Shown here: one piece after another, positions 1 through 8,694 of the stretch
How positions within the stretch are numbered: the first letter of the stretch is position 1
Layout: each line of letters opens with the position of its first letter
Made by a program: the position numbers and the translations under genes
Notes under the pieces: model-generated
Told to the model about the DNA's origin: nothing
Seen by the model: the letters and a program-made list of their open reading frames with translations, nothing else
Databases searched by the model: none
Source of the DNA: Paenibacillus planticolens
GTDB taxonomy: Bacteria > Bacillota > Bacilli > Paenibacillales > NBRC-103111
Direction of reading: 5' to 3'
DNA length: 64,000 bases
Assembly: GCF_013141725.1 (NCBI RefSeq)
Contig: NZ_WHNZ01000043.1
Span: forward strand, 1-64,000

Positions 1-80
1 CTCGACTGTGCTTACTCACTCGTTGTTCAGTTTTCAAAGATCAAGTTTTCTTGTCCAACCCGCTCTCTTTCGAAAGCCGG
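1..80 (-). promoter_or_regulatory. rRNA operon leader (16S gene lies beyond the left edge)
   Basis: On the minus strand this reads CTTGATCTTTGAAAACTGAA followed by CAACGAGTGAGTAAGC, the leader typically found just ahead of 16S genes in Bacillus and Paenibacillus rrn operons, where it forms antitermination and processing signals. It lies directly downstream of two tandem promoters. In B. subtilis lysS is likewise followed by an rrn operon. The 16S gene itself is not in the window, so the call rests on the leader, the promoters and the context. Confidence 0.8.
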
Positions 81-86
81 AAGACC

Positions 87-115
87 AATATACCATACTG
101 AGTTTTTGTTTGCAA
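87..115 (-). promoter_or_regulatory. rrn promoter P2
   Basis: The -35 TTGCAA (110-115) and -10 TATATT (87-92) are separated by 17 bp. This is a strong sigma-A promoter about 80 bp downstream of a second one, the tandem arrangement typical of rrn operons. Confidence 0.75.
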
Positions 116-175
116 CTTATTTTTTTAAGTTGTTTTGTTAAGCATTTGTTGATGCATCTCAGCGGCAACTTTTAT

Positions 176-205
176 AAGATACCACAGACATCGCAGACTA
201 TGCAA
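176..205 (-). promoter_or_regulatory. rrn promoter P1
   Basis: The -35 TTGCAT (200-205) and -10 TATCTT (176-181) have an 18-bp spacer. It sits immediately downstream of the lysS terminator and upstream of P2. The -10 is weaker than that of P2. Confidence 0.55.
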
Positions 206-214
206 GTACTTTCG

Positions 215-251
215 ACAAAAAATTTCGAGGCACCTTCCGATGCCCCGAAAT
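215..251 (-). terminator. lysS intrinsic terminator
   Basis: A hairpin with arms ATTTCGGGGCA and TGCCTCGAAAT (one mismatch) is followed on the minus strand by TTTTTT. It begins eight bases after the lysS stop codon. Confidence 0.85.
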
Positions 252-258
252 GTACCCC

Positions 259-1755
259 TTATTCTCCTTGGCGTTCACGCATAAGCGGGAACAGCAGAAC
301 GTCGCGAATAGATGCCGCATTCGTCAATAGCATAACCAAACGGTCAACACCTATTCCTAAACCACCTGTCGGCGGCATTCCGTATTCCAATGCACGGATG
401 AAGTCTTCATCCATCTCATGGGCCTCATCATTGCCTTGCTCTTTCTCTCGCAGTTGAGCTTCAAAACGCTCTCTTTGATCGATAGGATCGTTAAGCTCCG
501 TAAAAGCATTCGCATGCTCACGCGCAACGATGAAAAGCTCGAAGCGATCTGTGAAACGCGGATCCTCCGGGTTCTTTTTGGCAAGCGGCGAAATTTCTAA
601 TGGGTGTCCGTAGATAAAAGTTGGCTGTATCAGCGTCTCTTCGACAAACGTCTCAAAGAATTGGTTCAAAATATGACCAAACGTCATATGCGGCTCGACA
701 GGCACATTGTGCTCTTTGGCCAAACGATGCGCTTCCTCGTTCGTCATTTGAACACCAAAGTCTACGCCTTTAACTTCTTTAACCGCATCAACCATGGAGA
801 TACGTCTCCAACCTACAGCTAAATCAACGACATGATCGCCGTAAGGAATCGAGGTCGTGCCAAGCACCTCTTGAGCGATATGCGCAATAAGCTCCTCAGT
901 CAGTTTCATAATGTCTTTGTAGTCAGCGTACGCCTCATACAGCTCAATCATCGTAAACTCCGGATTATGACGCGTGGAGATACCTTCGTTCCGGTATACA
1001 CGACCGATTTCATAAACTTTCTCCAACCCGCCGACAATAAGGCGTTTCAAGTGAAGCTCAATCGCAATACGCATATGAAGCGCCATATCCAAAGCATTGT
1101 GATGCGTATTGAACGGACGCGCCGAAGCTCCGCCTGCAACGGAATGCAACGTTGGCGTTTCCACCTCTAAATAGCCCAGGGAATCCAGGTAACGTCGCAT
1201 GGACTGAATAATACGCGAACGCAAAATAAATGTTTTCTGAACGTCTTGATTCATGATCAAGTCAACATAACGCTGGCGATAGCGCAATTCTACATCGCTA
1301 AGACCATGGAATTTGTCCGGAAGCGGAAGCAGAGACTTGGTCAATACCTCGAGAGATTGGACTTTAATCGAAGTTTCTCCCGTTTTTGTTTTGAACACAA
1401 CCCCTTGAACGCCAACCATGTCGCCAAGATCCAAGAGATCGAATGCTTTGTACTTGTTGGCATCCAGCGCATCTTCTCGCACGTAGATTTGAATCTTCCC
1501 GGTAATGTCCTGGATATGGGCGAAACTCGCTTTCCCCATACCTCTTTTTTGCATAATGCGCCCGGCAATACTTACCTCGCGGTTCTCTTCATCCAGCTCT
1601 TCTTTGGTTTTATCTTGGCAAGCCGCCAAAATCTCTTGAGTCGTATGCGTTCTTACATATTTGCTGCCAAAGGGGTCTACGCCCAAACCACGAAGCTCGT
1701 CCAATTTGTTACGGCGAATGACGAGCAATTCGTTCAATTCCACTTCCTGGCTCAT
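259..1755 (-). CDS. lysS: Lysyl-tRNA synthetase, class II
   Basis: Charges tRNA-Lys with lysine in the cytoplasm. The 498-residue protein has an N-terminal OB-fold anticodon-binding domain (about 61-145), then the class II catalytic core: motif 1 near ETPTLHSVAGGA (about 199-210), motif 2 with VYRNEGISTRHNPEFT (about 253-268) and motif 3 GLGIGVDRLVML near the C-terminus. I chose the ATG giving MSQEVELNELL because GTAGGAG sits just ahead of it. A longer reading frame adds 36 residues that overlap the greA terminator and are not typical of the family. lysS ends the folate-lysS gene cluster as in B. subtilis, with greA inserted upstream. It has its own terminator and is followed by an rrn leader. 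Confidence 0.97.
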   Translation of the reverse strand: MSQEVELNELLVIRRNKLDELRGLGVDPFGSKYVRTHTTQEILAACQDKTKEELDEENREVSIAGRIMQKRGMGKASFAHIQDITGKIQIYVREDALDANKYKAFDLLDLGDMVGVQGVVFKTKTGETSIKVQSLEVLTKSLLPLPDKFHGLSDVELRYRQRYVDLIMNQDVQKTFILRSRIIQSMRRYLDSLGYLEVETPTLHSVAGGASARPFNTHHNALDMALHMRIAIELHLKRLIVGGLEKVYEIGRVYRNEGISTRHNPEFTMIELYEAYADYKDIMKLTEELIAHIAQEVLGTTSIPYGDHVVDLAVGWRRISMVDAVKEVKGVDFGVQMTNEEAHRLAKEHNVPVEPHMTFGHILNQFFETFVEETLIQPTFIYGHPLEISPLAKKNPEDPRFTDRFELFIVAREHANAFTELNDPIDQRERFEAQLREKEQGNDEAHEMDEDFIRALEYGMPPTGGLGIGVDRLVMLLTNAASIRDVLLFPLMRERQGE

Positions 1756-1796
1756 GTTTTCATCTCCTACATATTTTAGTAAAGGGTGCTTAAACC

Positions 1797-1823
1797 GGAA
1801 AAAAGCTTCCGTAAGGAAGCTTT
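1797..1823 (-). terminator. greA intrinsic terminator
   Basis: Perfect 9-bp stem AAAGCTTCC/GGAAGCTTT with a 4-nt loop, followed on the minus strand by a run of six T. It separates greA from lysS. Confidence 0.9.
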
Positions 1824-1881
1824 CCAGGACAATTCGCCAATGCTGCGCAAAGGTAAATTGCAACGGGGCTGCGGCTGCACG

Positions 1882-2358
1882 CTACTTTTTAATATCAACA
1901 ATTTGATACTGAATGACGCCAGCAGGAACGTTAACGTCAACGGTTGCGCCCTTTTGCTTGCCAAGAATTGCTTTGCCCACCGGGCTTTCATTGGAAATCT
2001 TATTCTGCAGCGGATCGGACTCCGCAGTACCTACGATGTTGTACTCCACCAAATCGCCGAATTCCAAGTCCTTTAGTGTGACGATTGATCCAACACTTAC
2101 CGTGTTGATATCGACATCGTCGTTATTAATAATCCGCGCATTGCGCAGCATTTTTTCTAAAGTGATGATTCTGCCTTCAATAAAGGCTTGCTCGTTCTTC
2201 GCATCTTCGTACTCGGAATTCTCACTGATATCGCCATAACCGATGGCAACCTTGATTCTTTCCGCTACTTCGCGGCGCTTCACTGATTTCAGATGCTCAA
2301 GCTCATCCTCGAGCCTTCTCAAACCTTCTGGTGTAAGAATGACCTCTTTTTCAGCCAT
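1882..2358 (-). CDS. greA: Transcription elongation factor GreA
   Basis: Rescues backtracked RNA polymerase by stimulating cleavage of the nascent RNA. The 158-residue protein has the usual length and layout: an N-terminal antiparallel coiled coil (about 1-75) with the acidic tip GDISENSEYEDAKNEQ, then an FKBP-like C-terminal domain containing NESPVGKAILGKQKG. The start is the ATG of MAEKEVILTPEG, with GGGAG 11 nt upstream. An in-frame extension of 35 residues upstream looks like translated leader. The gene has its own strong promoter and terminator, so it is a single-gene unit between dusB and lysS. B. subtilis has no greA at this position. Confidence 0.96.
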   Translation of the reverse strand: MAEKEVILTPEGLRRLEDELEHLKSVKRREVAERIKVAIGYGDISENSEYEDAKNEQAFIEGRIITLEKMLRNARIINNDDVDINTVSVGSIVTLKDLEFGDLVEYNIVGTAESDPLQNKISNESPVGKAILGKQKGATVDVNVPAGVIQYQIVDIKK

Positions 2359-2530
2359 TACCAACTGATCTCCCGTCATGTGAAAGATTTTCATATCGTT
2401 GAATCGATGCTTCCTGCTAGGAGTTAGGTCTTTATAGAGCTGATTCAAGTAGTATGAATTCACAGTTATAAAAATAAGGAACTTGCTCGTTTGTCTTTCA
2501 ATATATGCAGGAACACATTAATATTGACTG

Positions 2531-2559
2531 ATTATATTGCAACCGTTTCAAAATGTCAA
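2531..2559 (-). promoter_or_regulatory. greA sigma-A promoter
   Basis: The -35 TTGACA (2554-2559) and -10 TATAAT (2531-2536) are both perfect consensus with a 17-bp spacer. The predicted start near 2524 leaves a leader of about 165 nt before greA. Confidence 0.9.
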
Positions 2560-2580
2560 TCTCAACCATAGTTGCATGAT

Positions 2581-3618
2581 TTATTGCAGTACGGGAGATT
2601 CTTCTTCGCTGGATGGAGACGATTGCGCAGCAAGATGCTCAACGTATTCATTCAAAGCTCGAACCATTTCATCACGCTTCAACATCTCCATAATGGCATC
2701 CTTCACGCGAGCCGCTCCAGTTAAACCTTTGAGGTACCACGCCATATGTTTGCGCATTTCTTTCACGGCAACATGCTCACCTTTAAGCGCGATGAGACGG
2801 TCCATATGCAAGATTGCAATGCGGATTTTCTCTTCCGGCGTCGGCTCCGGCGGCAATTCGCCACCCGATAGGTATTGTACGGTACGGTAGAGCATCCAAG
2901 GATTGCCTAATGCGCCTCGACCGATCATAACGCCATCCACACCCGTTTGGTCCAACATGCGTTTGGCATCTTCGGGCGTTACTACATCCCCGTTGCCAAT
3001 TACGGGAATCGACAGAGCCTGCTTCACTTCCCGGATGATGTTCCAATCCGCTTTACCCGTGTAAAGCTGCTCACGCGTTCGTCCGTGGACACTAACTGCG
3101 CTTCCGCCGCCTCTTTCGACAGCTTTCGCATTTTCGACAGCATAGATGTGCTCGGAATCCCAGCCGATCCGCATTTTTACGGTAACGGGTTTGCTGACAG
3201 CTTTAACGACCGTCTCAATCATTTGCTCGATTTTGTCGGGTTGGAGCAGCCAGCGCGCGCCAGCATCGCATTTGGTGATTTTGGGCACAGGACAACCCAT
3301 ATTAATATCAATAATATCTGCATTGGTATGCTGATCCACGATTTTGGCCGCTTGCACGAGCGTTTCCGTGTCTCCGCCGAAGATTTGCAAGCTCAGCGGC
3401 TTTTCGCGGTCGTCCACATACAGCATTTCCATCGAACGGGCGTTCCCGTGAACGATCGCTTTATCACTAACCATCTCCGCGCAGACCAAGCCTGTGCCAA
3501 ACTCTTTGGCAATCAGACGAAATGCAGGATTACAAACGCCCGCCATCGGGGCGAGCACAACTTTATTGGGAGCTTCGACATTACCTATTTTCAGCACCGA
3601 AGATTCCACCTCTCTCAT
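2581..3618 (-). CDS. dusB: tRNA-dihydrouridine synthase DusB
   Basis: Reduces specific uridines in tRNA to dihydrouridine using FMN and NADPH. The 345-residue protein starts with an FMN-binding TIM-barrel strand (KVVLAPMAGVCNPAFR) and carries the catalytic-cysteine motif INMGCPVPKITKCDAGA with Cys109. Phosphate-binding GNGDV and GRGALGNPW follow near 215-240. The C-terminus is the helical tRNA-binding domain. It overlaps the yazB-like gene by 4 nt and closes the pab-fol operon, as yacF does in B. subtilis. Confidence 0.95.
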   Translation of the reverse strand: MREVESSVLKIGNVEAPNKVVLAPMAGVCNPAFRLIAKEFGTGLVCAEMVSDKAIVHGNARSMEMLYVDDREKPLSLQIFGGDTETLVQAAKIVDQHTNADIIDINMGCPVPKITKCDAGARWLLQPDKIEQMIETVVKAVSKPVTVKMRIGWDSEHIYAVENAKAVERGGGSAVSVHGRTREQLYTGKADWNIIREVKQALSIPVIGNGDVVTPEDAKRMLDQTGVDGVMIGRGALGNPWMLYRTVQYLSGGELPPEPTPEEKIRIAILHMDRLIALKGEHVAVKEMRKHMAWYLKGLTGAARVKDAIMEMLKRDEMVRALNEYVEHLAAQSSPSSEEESPVLQ

Positions 3619-3827
3619 CTCGCAACCACGGCAACTAACTCGTCCGGCTCTATACCAAGGACTTGCGAGATTTTCTGAATAATTTTCGTATCCGGCTTAC
3701 GTGTTCCTCTTTCAATTGCGCCCAAAATGGCGATCGAAACGCCGAGCAAATCGGCTAATTCATTCTGGGTATACCCTTTTAATTTACGAAAAGCGCGTAT
3801 GCGCTGTGCTACTGTGCTTTTTTCCAT
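3615..3827 (-). CDS. Small XRE-family helix-turn-helix regulator (YazB-like)
   Basis: A 70-residue protein made almost entirely of one lambda-repressor-like HTH domain: RIRAFRKLKGYTQNELADLL, then GVSIAILGAIERGTRKPD. It is probably a DNA-binding dimer, and its target is unknown. It occupies the slot of B. subtilis yazB between folK and yacF and overlaps both neighbours (19 nt with folK, 4 nt with dusB), so it is translated as part of the folate operon. Its conserved position suggests a link to folate genes, but nothing in the sequence proves regulation of this operon. Confidence 0.85.
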   Translation of the reverse strand: MEKSTVAQRIRAFRKLKGYTQNELADLLGVSIAILGAIERGTRKPDTKIIQKISQVLGIEPDELVAVVAR

Positions 3828-4324
3828 AACACGACGCCTTCCTTTCCTTCCAGTTTCTCCAACTGTGCGGAGATGAATTCAAATGCAGCATCTTGCCGCT
3901 CGCAGAGAACCTCAGACAGAGGAACTAATACAAAAGCCCGCTCATGCATCCGCGGATGCGGAATGATCAAGTCGGGGGTCGTAAGCCGCTCGTCGCCGTA
4001 CAGAAGCAAATCCAAGTCGATCGTTCTCGGACCCCAGCGCACATCGCGCTTTCGTCCCAGTCGATTCTCGATGGCCAGCAATGTGAATAGCAAATCTTCT
4101 GCAGGTATAACCGTTTGAATCTGAACGACCATATTAAGAAAAGCAGACTGGTCCACATAGCCGACCGGTTCGGTTTCGTAAATACTGGACAAACCAGTCA
4201 CGACAATCCCCGATTCCTCGTTCAGCGCTGTGATCGCATCCTGCAAAAATTGTTCACGATTATCTATATTAGACCCTAATGCGACATAAGCCGCAATGCT
4301 TCGTGCTCGTTCTTCGGCTGTCAT
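3809..4324 (-). CDS. folK: 6-hydroxymethyl-7,8-dihydropterin pyrophosphokinase
   Basis: Transfers pyrophosphate from ATP to hydroxymethyl-dihydropterin, making the pterin substrate for FolP. The 171 residues have the HPPK signature: AYVALGSNI at the N-terminus, the pterin loop with YETEPVGYVDQSAFLN, and GRKRDVRWGPRTIDLDLLLY with the metal-binding aspartates, then IPHPRMHERAFVLVPL. The gene overlaps folB by 4 nt (ATGA) and the downstream HTH gene by 19 nt, indicating translational coupling in the operon. Confidence 0.96.
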   Translation of the reverse strand: MTAEERARSIAAYVALGSNIDNREQFLQDAITALNEESGIVVTGLSSIYETEPVGYVDQSAFLNMVVQIQTVIPAEDLLFTLLAIENRLGRKRDVRWGPRTIDLDLLLYGDERLTTPDLIIPHPRMHERAFVLVPLSEVLCERQDAAFEFISAQLEKLEGKEGVVLWKKAQ

Positions 4325-4689
4325 GACGTTGCCCGCTTTCGGTTAATCTCTACTGTAACGCCGTCGAAAATAACGGCAAAGGGCGGATGCGGCTTAATGA
4401 CGCGAACCGTCACTTCATTGATACTAGTATAAGTATGCAGCAGCTCGGATGCAATGTTTTCCGCTAAAGCTTCAATTAATTTGAAGGTGCGCCCTTCGAC
4501 AATTTCTTTCACTTTGAAAAAAACTTCCCCATAATTCACGGTATCATCGAGATGATCCGACAAGCCCGGCTTGTGAAGCGGAAGCATGAGCTCAACATCC
4601 ACATAGAAGCGCTGACCGAGCTTATTCTCCTCCGGGAAAACGCCATGATTGCCAAAAAACTGCATACGGGACAGTGTAATTTTGTCCAT
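4321..4689 (-). CDS. folB: Dihydroneopterin aldolase
   Basis: Converts dihydroneopterin to hydroxymethyl-dihydropterin and glycolaldehyde. The 122-residue protein shows the family pattern: MDKITLSRMQFFGNHGVFPEE with the active-site region near the N-terminus, VNYGEVFFKVKEIVEGRTFKLIEALAENIA, and RVIKPHPP with the catalytic lysine near residue 100. It begins 19 nt after folP and overlaps folK by 4 nt. Confidence 0.95.
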   Translation of the reverse strand: MDKITLSRMQFFGNHGVFPEENKLGQRFYVDVELMLPLHKPGLSDHLDDTVNYGEVFFKVKEIVEGRTFKLIEALAENIASELLHTYTSINEVTVRVIKPHPPFAVIFDGVTVEINRKRATS

Positions 4690-4708
4690 TTGTTGTGACC
4701 TCCTTCAT

Positions 4709-5524
4709 TTAAGAGCGAAGTATAGCATCTGTCATAACGGCAGCCCGCTTCGTTGCTTGTACGTCATGCACACGAACGATACCGCACCCCTGCGCAATCC
4801 CCAGCACGACAGTTGAGATTGAACCTTCCAACCGTTCTGCCGGCGGCAGATTCAGCGTCATTCCGATGACGCTTTTGCGAGATGTACCCAGGAGTACCGG
4901 GTAGCCGAGATCCACGATCGGACGCAGCTGGTTCATGAGCTGTAAGTTTTGCTCGTAGGACTTGGCGAAGCCGATGCCGGGGTCCAAAATAATCCGCTCG
5001 TCGCGAACGCCCGCTTCTCGGGCTTGTTTCACATACTGCTGAAGATCGCTCAGCACCTCAGGAAGAAAATCGTTATATTCCGTATTCAAACGGTTATGGG
5101 TAATAACGAACGGACAGTCATAGCTCGCCGCTACCCCGGCCATCCGAGAATCAGCCTGTCCCCCCCATACGTCGTTGATGATGTGCGCGCCCGCCACCAA
5201 TGCTTGCTTAGCGACCTCAGCTTTGTATGTATCTATAGATATAGGAACGTTAATTTCACGGCTTAGCGCTTCAATAACGGGAATGACGCGGTGAAGCTCT
5301 TCCTCTTCGCTCACCTCAGCAGCCCCCGGACGCGTGGACTCGCCTCCAATATCAATGATATCTGCGCCATCCGCGACCATCTGGCGAGCTCTGCTCACCG
5401 CATCGTCGATTTTGACATAAGAACCGCCATCCGAGAAGGAATCGGGCGTTACGTTCAATATGCCCATGATGATCGTTCGATCACCGATGGGCAGCTCGTG
5501 TCCTTTGAAGGATAACACTTTCAT
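4709..5524 (-). CDS. folP: Dihydropteroate synthase
   Basis: Condenses p-aminobenzoate with hydroxymethyl-dihydropterin pyrophosphate and is the target of sulfonamides. The 271-residue TIM barrel has the signatures MGILNVTPDSFSDGG (about 20-34) and ADIIDIGGESTRPGA (about 54-68), then ILDPGIGFAKSYEQN and GTSRKSVIG. It lies between pabC and folB, so the pathway enzymes that make and use p-aminobenzoate are encoded together. Confidence 0.97.
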   Translation of the reverse strand: MKVLSFKGHELPIGDRTIIMGILNVTPDSFSDGGSYVKIDDAVSRARQMVADGADIIDIGGESTRPGAAEVSEEEELHRVIPVIEALSREINVPISIDTYKAEVAKQALVAGAHIINDVWGGQADSRMAGVAASYDCPFVITHNRLNTEYNDFLPEVLSDLQQYVKQAREAGVRDERIILDPGIGFAKSYEQNLQLMNQLRPIVDLGYPVLLGTSRKSVIGMTLNLPPAERLEGSISTVVLGIAQGCGIVRVHDVQATKRAAVMTDAILRS

Positions 5525-5556
5525 CTGCTGTTCACTTCCTATTGTTTTTCAATTTA

Positions 5557-6420
5557 TCAATATTCGTTATACCATTGACGCAGCTTACGAGTTATAGGGC
5601 CAACGGCGCCTGTGCCGACAGTAATCGCTTGTCCGCTTGGTGTGTAAAGCGTAGTAACCGGTACAATTTCTTGAATGGAATTGACCAGAAAGACTTCATC
5701 GGCTTCCGCCAGATCCTCCCAGCGATACAATCCGTCTTGGGTGGGAATATGCCCCTTCTGGGCAATCCGCAGCACATGGGCTCTGGTAATTCCCGCTAAA
5801 ATGCCTGTATCCAGCGATGGCGTGTAGCAAGTGCCGTCCTTGATGAAAAAGATATTGCTGACAATGCCTTCAGCCACATAACCCTCTTCACTCATCATCA
5901 GACCTTCTGCGCCTGTTGCCCATGGATACTGGCCGAGCTCTCTTTTCGCCAAAATATTGTTCATATAGTGAAAAGACTTGAATCGGTACAAACCCTCCGG
6001 TGTATTACGCGGCAACTTCAGCAGCTGCAACGATTTGCCCTCTTCGTAGATCTTCGTATCCTTAGGCGGGAGAGCTTTAATATAGATAATTTCCGTAGGC
6101 TGTCCATAATCGCCCGAAGGAAGTCCAAGTGCTTCTACACCGGCGGACACGGAGTAACGAATGTAGGCATCCTGAAGCTCGTTCGCGGCAAGCAGCTCAT
6201 TGATAAGCTTCTGTATGCGATCAAGATCAGGCTCATAAACAATCCCCAGTTCCTTACAGCCTTCCGCAAGGCGATTCAGATGTTCGGGCAGAAGAAACGG
6301 AACTTTATTATAGGTACGGAATGTCTCAAAGAGACCTAGTCCGTAAAGAAAACCGTGATCGTAAACCGAGACCACGGCTTGCTGTTCATCCATAAGTTTG
6401 CCATTGATGCTAATAATCAT
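5557..6420 (-). CDS. pabC: 4-amino-4-deoxychorismate lyase
   Basis: PLP enzyme of the class IV aminotransferase fold that releases pyruvate from aminodeoxychorismate to give p-aminobenzoate. The 287 residues include DHGFLYGLGLFETFR near the N-terminus, RFKSFHYMNNILAKRE with the probable PLP lysine (about 150), and EGYVAEGIVSNIFFIK plus GITRAHVL. Branched-chain or D-amino acid aminotransferases share this fold. The position directly after pabB and pabA supports the PabC role. It starts 3 nt after pabA. Confidence 0.93.
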   Translation of the reverse strand: MIISINGKLMDEQQAVVSVYDHGFLYGLGLFETFRTYNKVPFLLPEHLNRLAEGCKELGIVYEPDLDRIQKLINELLAANELQDAYIRYSVSAGVEALGLPSGDYGQPTEIIYIKALPPKDTKIYEEGKSLQLLKLPRNTPEGLYRFKSFHYMNNILAKRELGQYPWATGAEGLMMSEEGYVAEGIVSNIFFIKDGTCYTPSLDTGILAGITRAHVLRIAQKGHIPTQDGLYRWEDLAEADEVFLVNSIQEIVPVTTLYTPSGQAITVGTGAVGPITRKLRQWYNEY

Positions 6421-6423
6421 AAA

Positions 6424-7005
6424 TCAAGCTCCTGTTTTAGCCGTGCGGCGCAGGAAGTTGCGCAGCATTTGGTGGCCATGCTCAGTGATAATGGATTCCG
6501 GGTGGAACTGAACGCCTTCTATCGGATATTCTTTATGGCGCAGCGCCATGATTTCACCTTCAGCAGTACGGGCACTAACTTCCAAGCAATCCGGCAGCGT
6601 CTCCGCTTTGACAATCAAGGAATGGTAACGTGTTGCTGTAAAAGGAGATGGCAGCCCTTCGAATAGCGTTTGGCCGTCATGGAATATTTCTGAGGTTTTG
6701 CCGTGCATTAAGCGCTCAGCGCGAATGACGTCGCCGCCGAAAGCTTGCCCAATGGACTGATGGCCGAGACAGACGCCGAACATGGGGATTTTACCCTTGA
6801 AATGGTCAATCAGTGATAGACTAATGCCGGCTTCATTCGGGGTGCAAGGACCCGGAGATATTAAGATATGGTCTGGCGCTAAAGCCTCCACACCCGCTAA
6901 ATCAATTTCGTCATTGCGACGAACGATGACTTCTTCCCCAATCTCCCCCAAGTATTGGACGAGGTTGTACGTAAACGAATCATAATTATCAATCACTAAA
7001 ATCAT
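6424..7005 (-). CDS. pabA: Glutamine amidotransferase subunit of aminodeoxychorismate/anthranilate synthase
   Basis: Supplies ammonia from glutamine to PabB. The 193-residue class I glutaminase has the oxyanion strand LISPGPCTPNEAG, the nucleophile motif GVCLGHQSIGQAFGG (Cys about 79) and the His-Glu pair in GVQFHPESI. In B. subtilis the single PabA/TrpG serves both folate and tryptophan synthesis. Whether that holds here cannot be told from this window because no trp operon is present. Confidence 0.95.
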   Translation of the reverse strand: MILVIDNYDSFTYNLVQYLGEIGEEVIVRRNDEIDLAGVEALAPDHILISPGPCTPNEAGISLSLIDHFKGKIPMFGVCLGHQSIGQAFGGDVIRAERLMHGKTSEIFHDGQTLFEGLPSPFTATRYHSLIVKAETLPDCLEVSARTAEGEIMALRHKEYPIEGVQFHPESIITEHGHQMLRNFLRRTAKTGA

Positions 7006-7038
7006 TCTAAGCTCCCCTTTCGTCAGCCCTGCTCAGGC

Positions 7039-8577
7039 TTAAGCTCGGCTCATGCTCCGCTCACTATATTCAATTGCTTTCCACATCGCTTTGGCTTTAT
7101 TCAAGGATTCGATATACTCACGCTCCGGAATGGAATCAATGACGATCCCCGCTCCCGCTTGAATATGTCCCATGCCTTCGGCCGCCACCAGCGTGCGTAT
7201 AATAATATTAAATTCCATATTCCCGTTATAGTCAATCCACCCCATGGAACCGGTATACGGGCCACGGCGGACAGGTTCTAATTCTTCAATAATTTCCATG
7301 GTCCGAATCTTCGGCGCGCCTGTGATCGTTCCTCCAGGAAATGTGGCGGCAATGACATCGTACGCATCTTTTCCTGGGGCCAGCTCGCCGACCACTTCGG
7401 AGACGATATGCATCACATGGGAATAGTACTCAATCACCATGAAGTCTTTGACGCGGACGGAGCCGTACTTGGAGATGCGGCCAAGGTCGTTGCGCTCGAG
7501 GTCGACCAGCATGACGTGCTCGGCGCGCTCTTTTTCGTTGTCGATGAGCTCGCCGGCCAGGCGCAGGTCATCCTGCTCGTCCTTGCCGCGCGGGCGCGTG
7601 CCGGCAATCGGACGCGTCCGCAGGACGCCGTCCTCCAGCTGCACGAGCAGCTCCGGCGAGCCGGAAACAAGGGCAAAGCCTGCGAAGCGCAGCAAGCCCA
7701 TGTAAGGCGAGGGATTGACGATGCGCAGCGCCTCGTAGATCTCTTCCGGCGTCGTATTCAGCCGCCGGCTCTGTCTGACCGACAAGTTGACTTGGAACAC
7801 GTCACCTTGGGAGATATAGGCTTGGATGCGCTGCACCGCCGCCATGTACTCGGCTTTGCCGAACGCAGGCTGGATGCCTGCAATGCTCTCTACATCGATG
7901 TGCAGCTGCTCACGCGCGATCGATGCCCCGTCCGGGCCGCTGTGCTGTGGAGCGCCGGTTCCGCTTGAGCGGAGGGCCTGCCAGCGGCTGATCATGGTAG
8001 CCGCCTGGGCTTGCGCCTCGGCGTAAAGCCGCTGCAGGTAGGCGTCATCTGCAGCAAGGTCCTGCTGCCGGGGCATATGGACCATGATGTACAGGCTCTT
8101 CTCCAGATGATCCACAGCCCACACCTGATCATACATAGCGAAGCTATAATCGGGGATTGGCAGGTCGTCTGCCGCTTGAGCCGGAAGCTTTTCGATGGTG
8201 CGAATCACATCGTAGCTCCAAAATCCGACACACCCGCCTAGGAATTTAGGCGCACCTTCTACTTTGGGACTTCTATAGGAGGACATCCATTGTTTCACGA
8301 CCGTGAGGGGCTCCCCCTTCACGCGGGTTACTTTGCCGGACAGGGCGATTTCGGCCTCCAGCCCTTTTCCGTGCACAGTTGAAAATGGCTGCAATCCGAG
8401 AAACGTGTATCGCCCTCCCTTGCCGCTCTCCAGCACGAAGGAATCCGGTGACGCTTCCTTCCAGGCCGATTCCCATGAGGCTACACGGTCTTCCTCCAGT
8501 TCAAGCTTTATGACGTAAGGCAGCATGGTAAATGTGGAGGACCAACTGCGCCATTGCTCTAAGGTTGTTAAAATCAT
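7039..8577 (-). CDS. pabB: Aminodeoxychorismate synthase component I
   Basis: Converts chorismate plus ammonia to 4-amino-4-deoxychorismate. The 512-residue protein has the N-terminal anthranilate synthase component I domain (about 15-170) and a C-terminal chorismate-binding domain with SPELLVQLEDGVLRTRPIAGTR split by family blocks, HVMLVDLERNDLGRI, and FPGGTITGAPKIRTMEII. TrpE has the same fold, but the neighbouring pabA, pabC and folP favour PabB. The start is the ATG behind AAGGAGGGG. The gene is GC-richer in its middle than its neighbours, which creates many long meaningless frames on other strands. Confidence 0.93.
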   Translation of the reverse strand: MILTTLEQWRSWSSTFTMLPYVIKLELEEDRVASWESAWKEASPDSFVLESGKGGRYTFLGLQPFSTVHGKGLEAEIALSGKVTRVKGEPLTVVKQWMSSYRSPKVEGAPKFLGGCVGFWSYDVIRTIEKLPAQAADDLPIPDYSFAMYDQVWAVDHLEKSLYIMVHMPRQQDLAADDAYLQRLYAEAQAQAATMISRWQALRSSGTGAPQHSGPDGASIAREQLHIDVESIAGIQPAFGKAEYMAAVQRIQAYISQGDVFQVNLSVRQSRRLNTTPEEIYEALRIVNPSPYMGLLRFAGFALVSGSPELLVQLEDGVLRTRPIAGTRPRGKDEQDDLRLAGELIDNEKERAEHVMLVDLERNDLGRISKYGSVRVKDFMVIEYYSHVMHIVSEVVGELAPGKDAYDVIAATFPGGTITGAPKIRTMEIIEELEPVRRGPYTGSMGWIDYNGNMEFNIIIRTLVAAEGMGHIQAGAGIVIDSIPEREYIESLNKAKAMWKAIEYSERSMSRA

Positions 8578-8643
8578 GTTTGCCCCTCCTTCCAGTAATA
8601 TCCGGGGATTAGTTGTCCATTAGTATACTCCAACCCATGACAG

Positions 8644-8675
8644 AAAAAAAGCCCCAGCTGCAGGAGCTGAGGCTT
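8644..8675 (-). terminator. cysK intrinsic terminator
   Basis: On the minus strand AAGCCTCAGCT pairs with AGCTGGGGCTT (one G-T pair) and is followed by seven T. It lies just after the cysK stop and ahead of pabB. Confidence 0.9.
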
Positions 8676-8694
8676 GCTTGGTTGGATGTCGAAC

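Noticed and set aside
8..457. 149-codon plus-strand frame at the left edge
   Set aside because: It runs across the rrn leader, both promoters, the lysS terminator and the end of lysS on the other strand. No family resemblance or RBS.
7408..7968. Long plus-strand frames opposite pabB
   Set aside because: They arise from the high GC and codon bias of pabB. Their proteins are Arg/Val/His-rich without motifs, and pabB itself has intact family motifs throughout.
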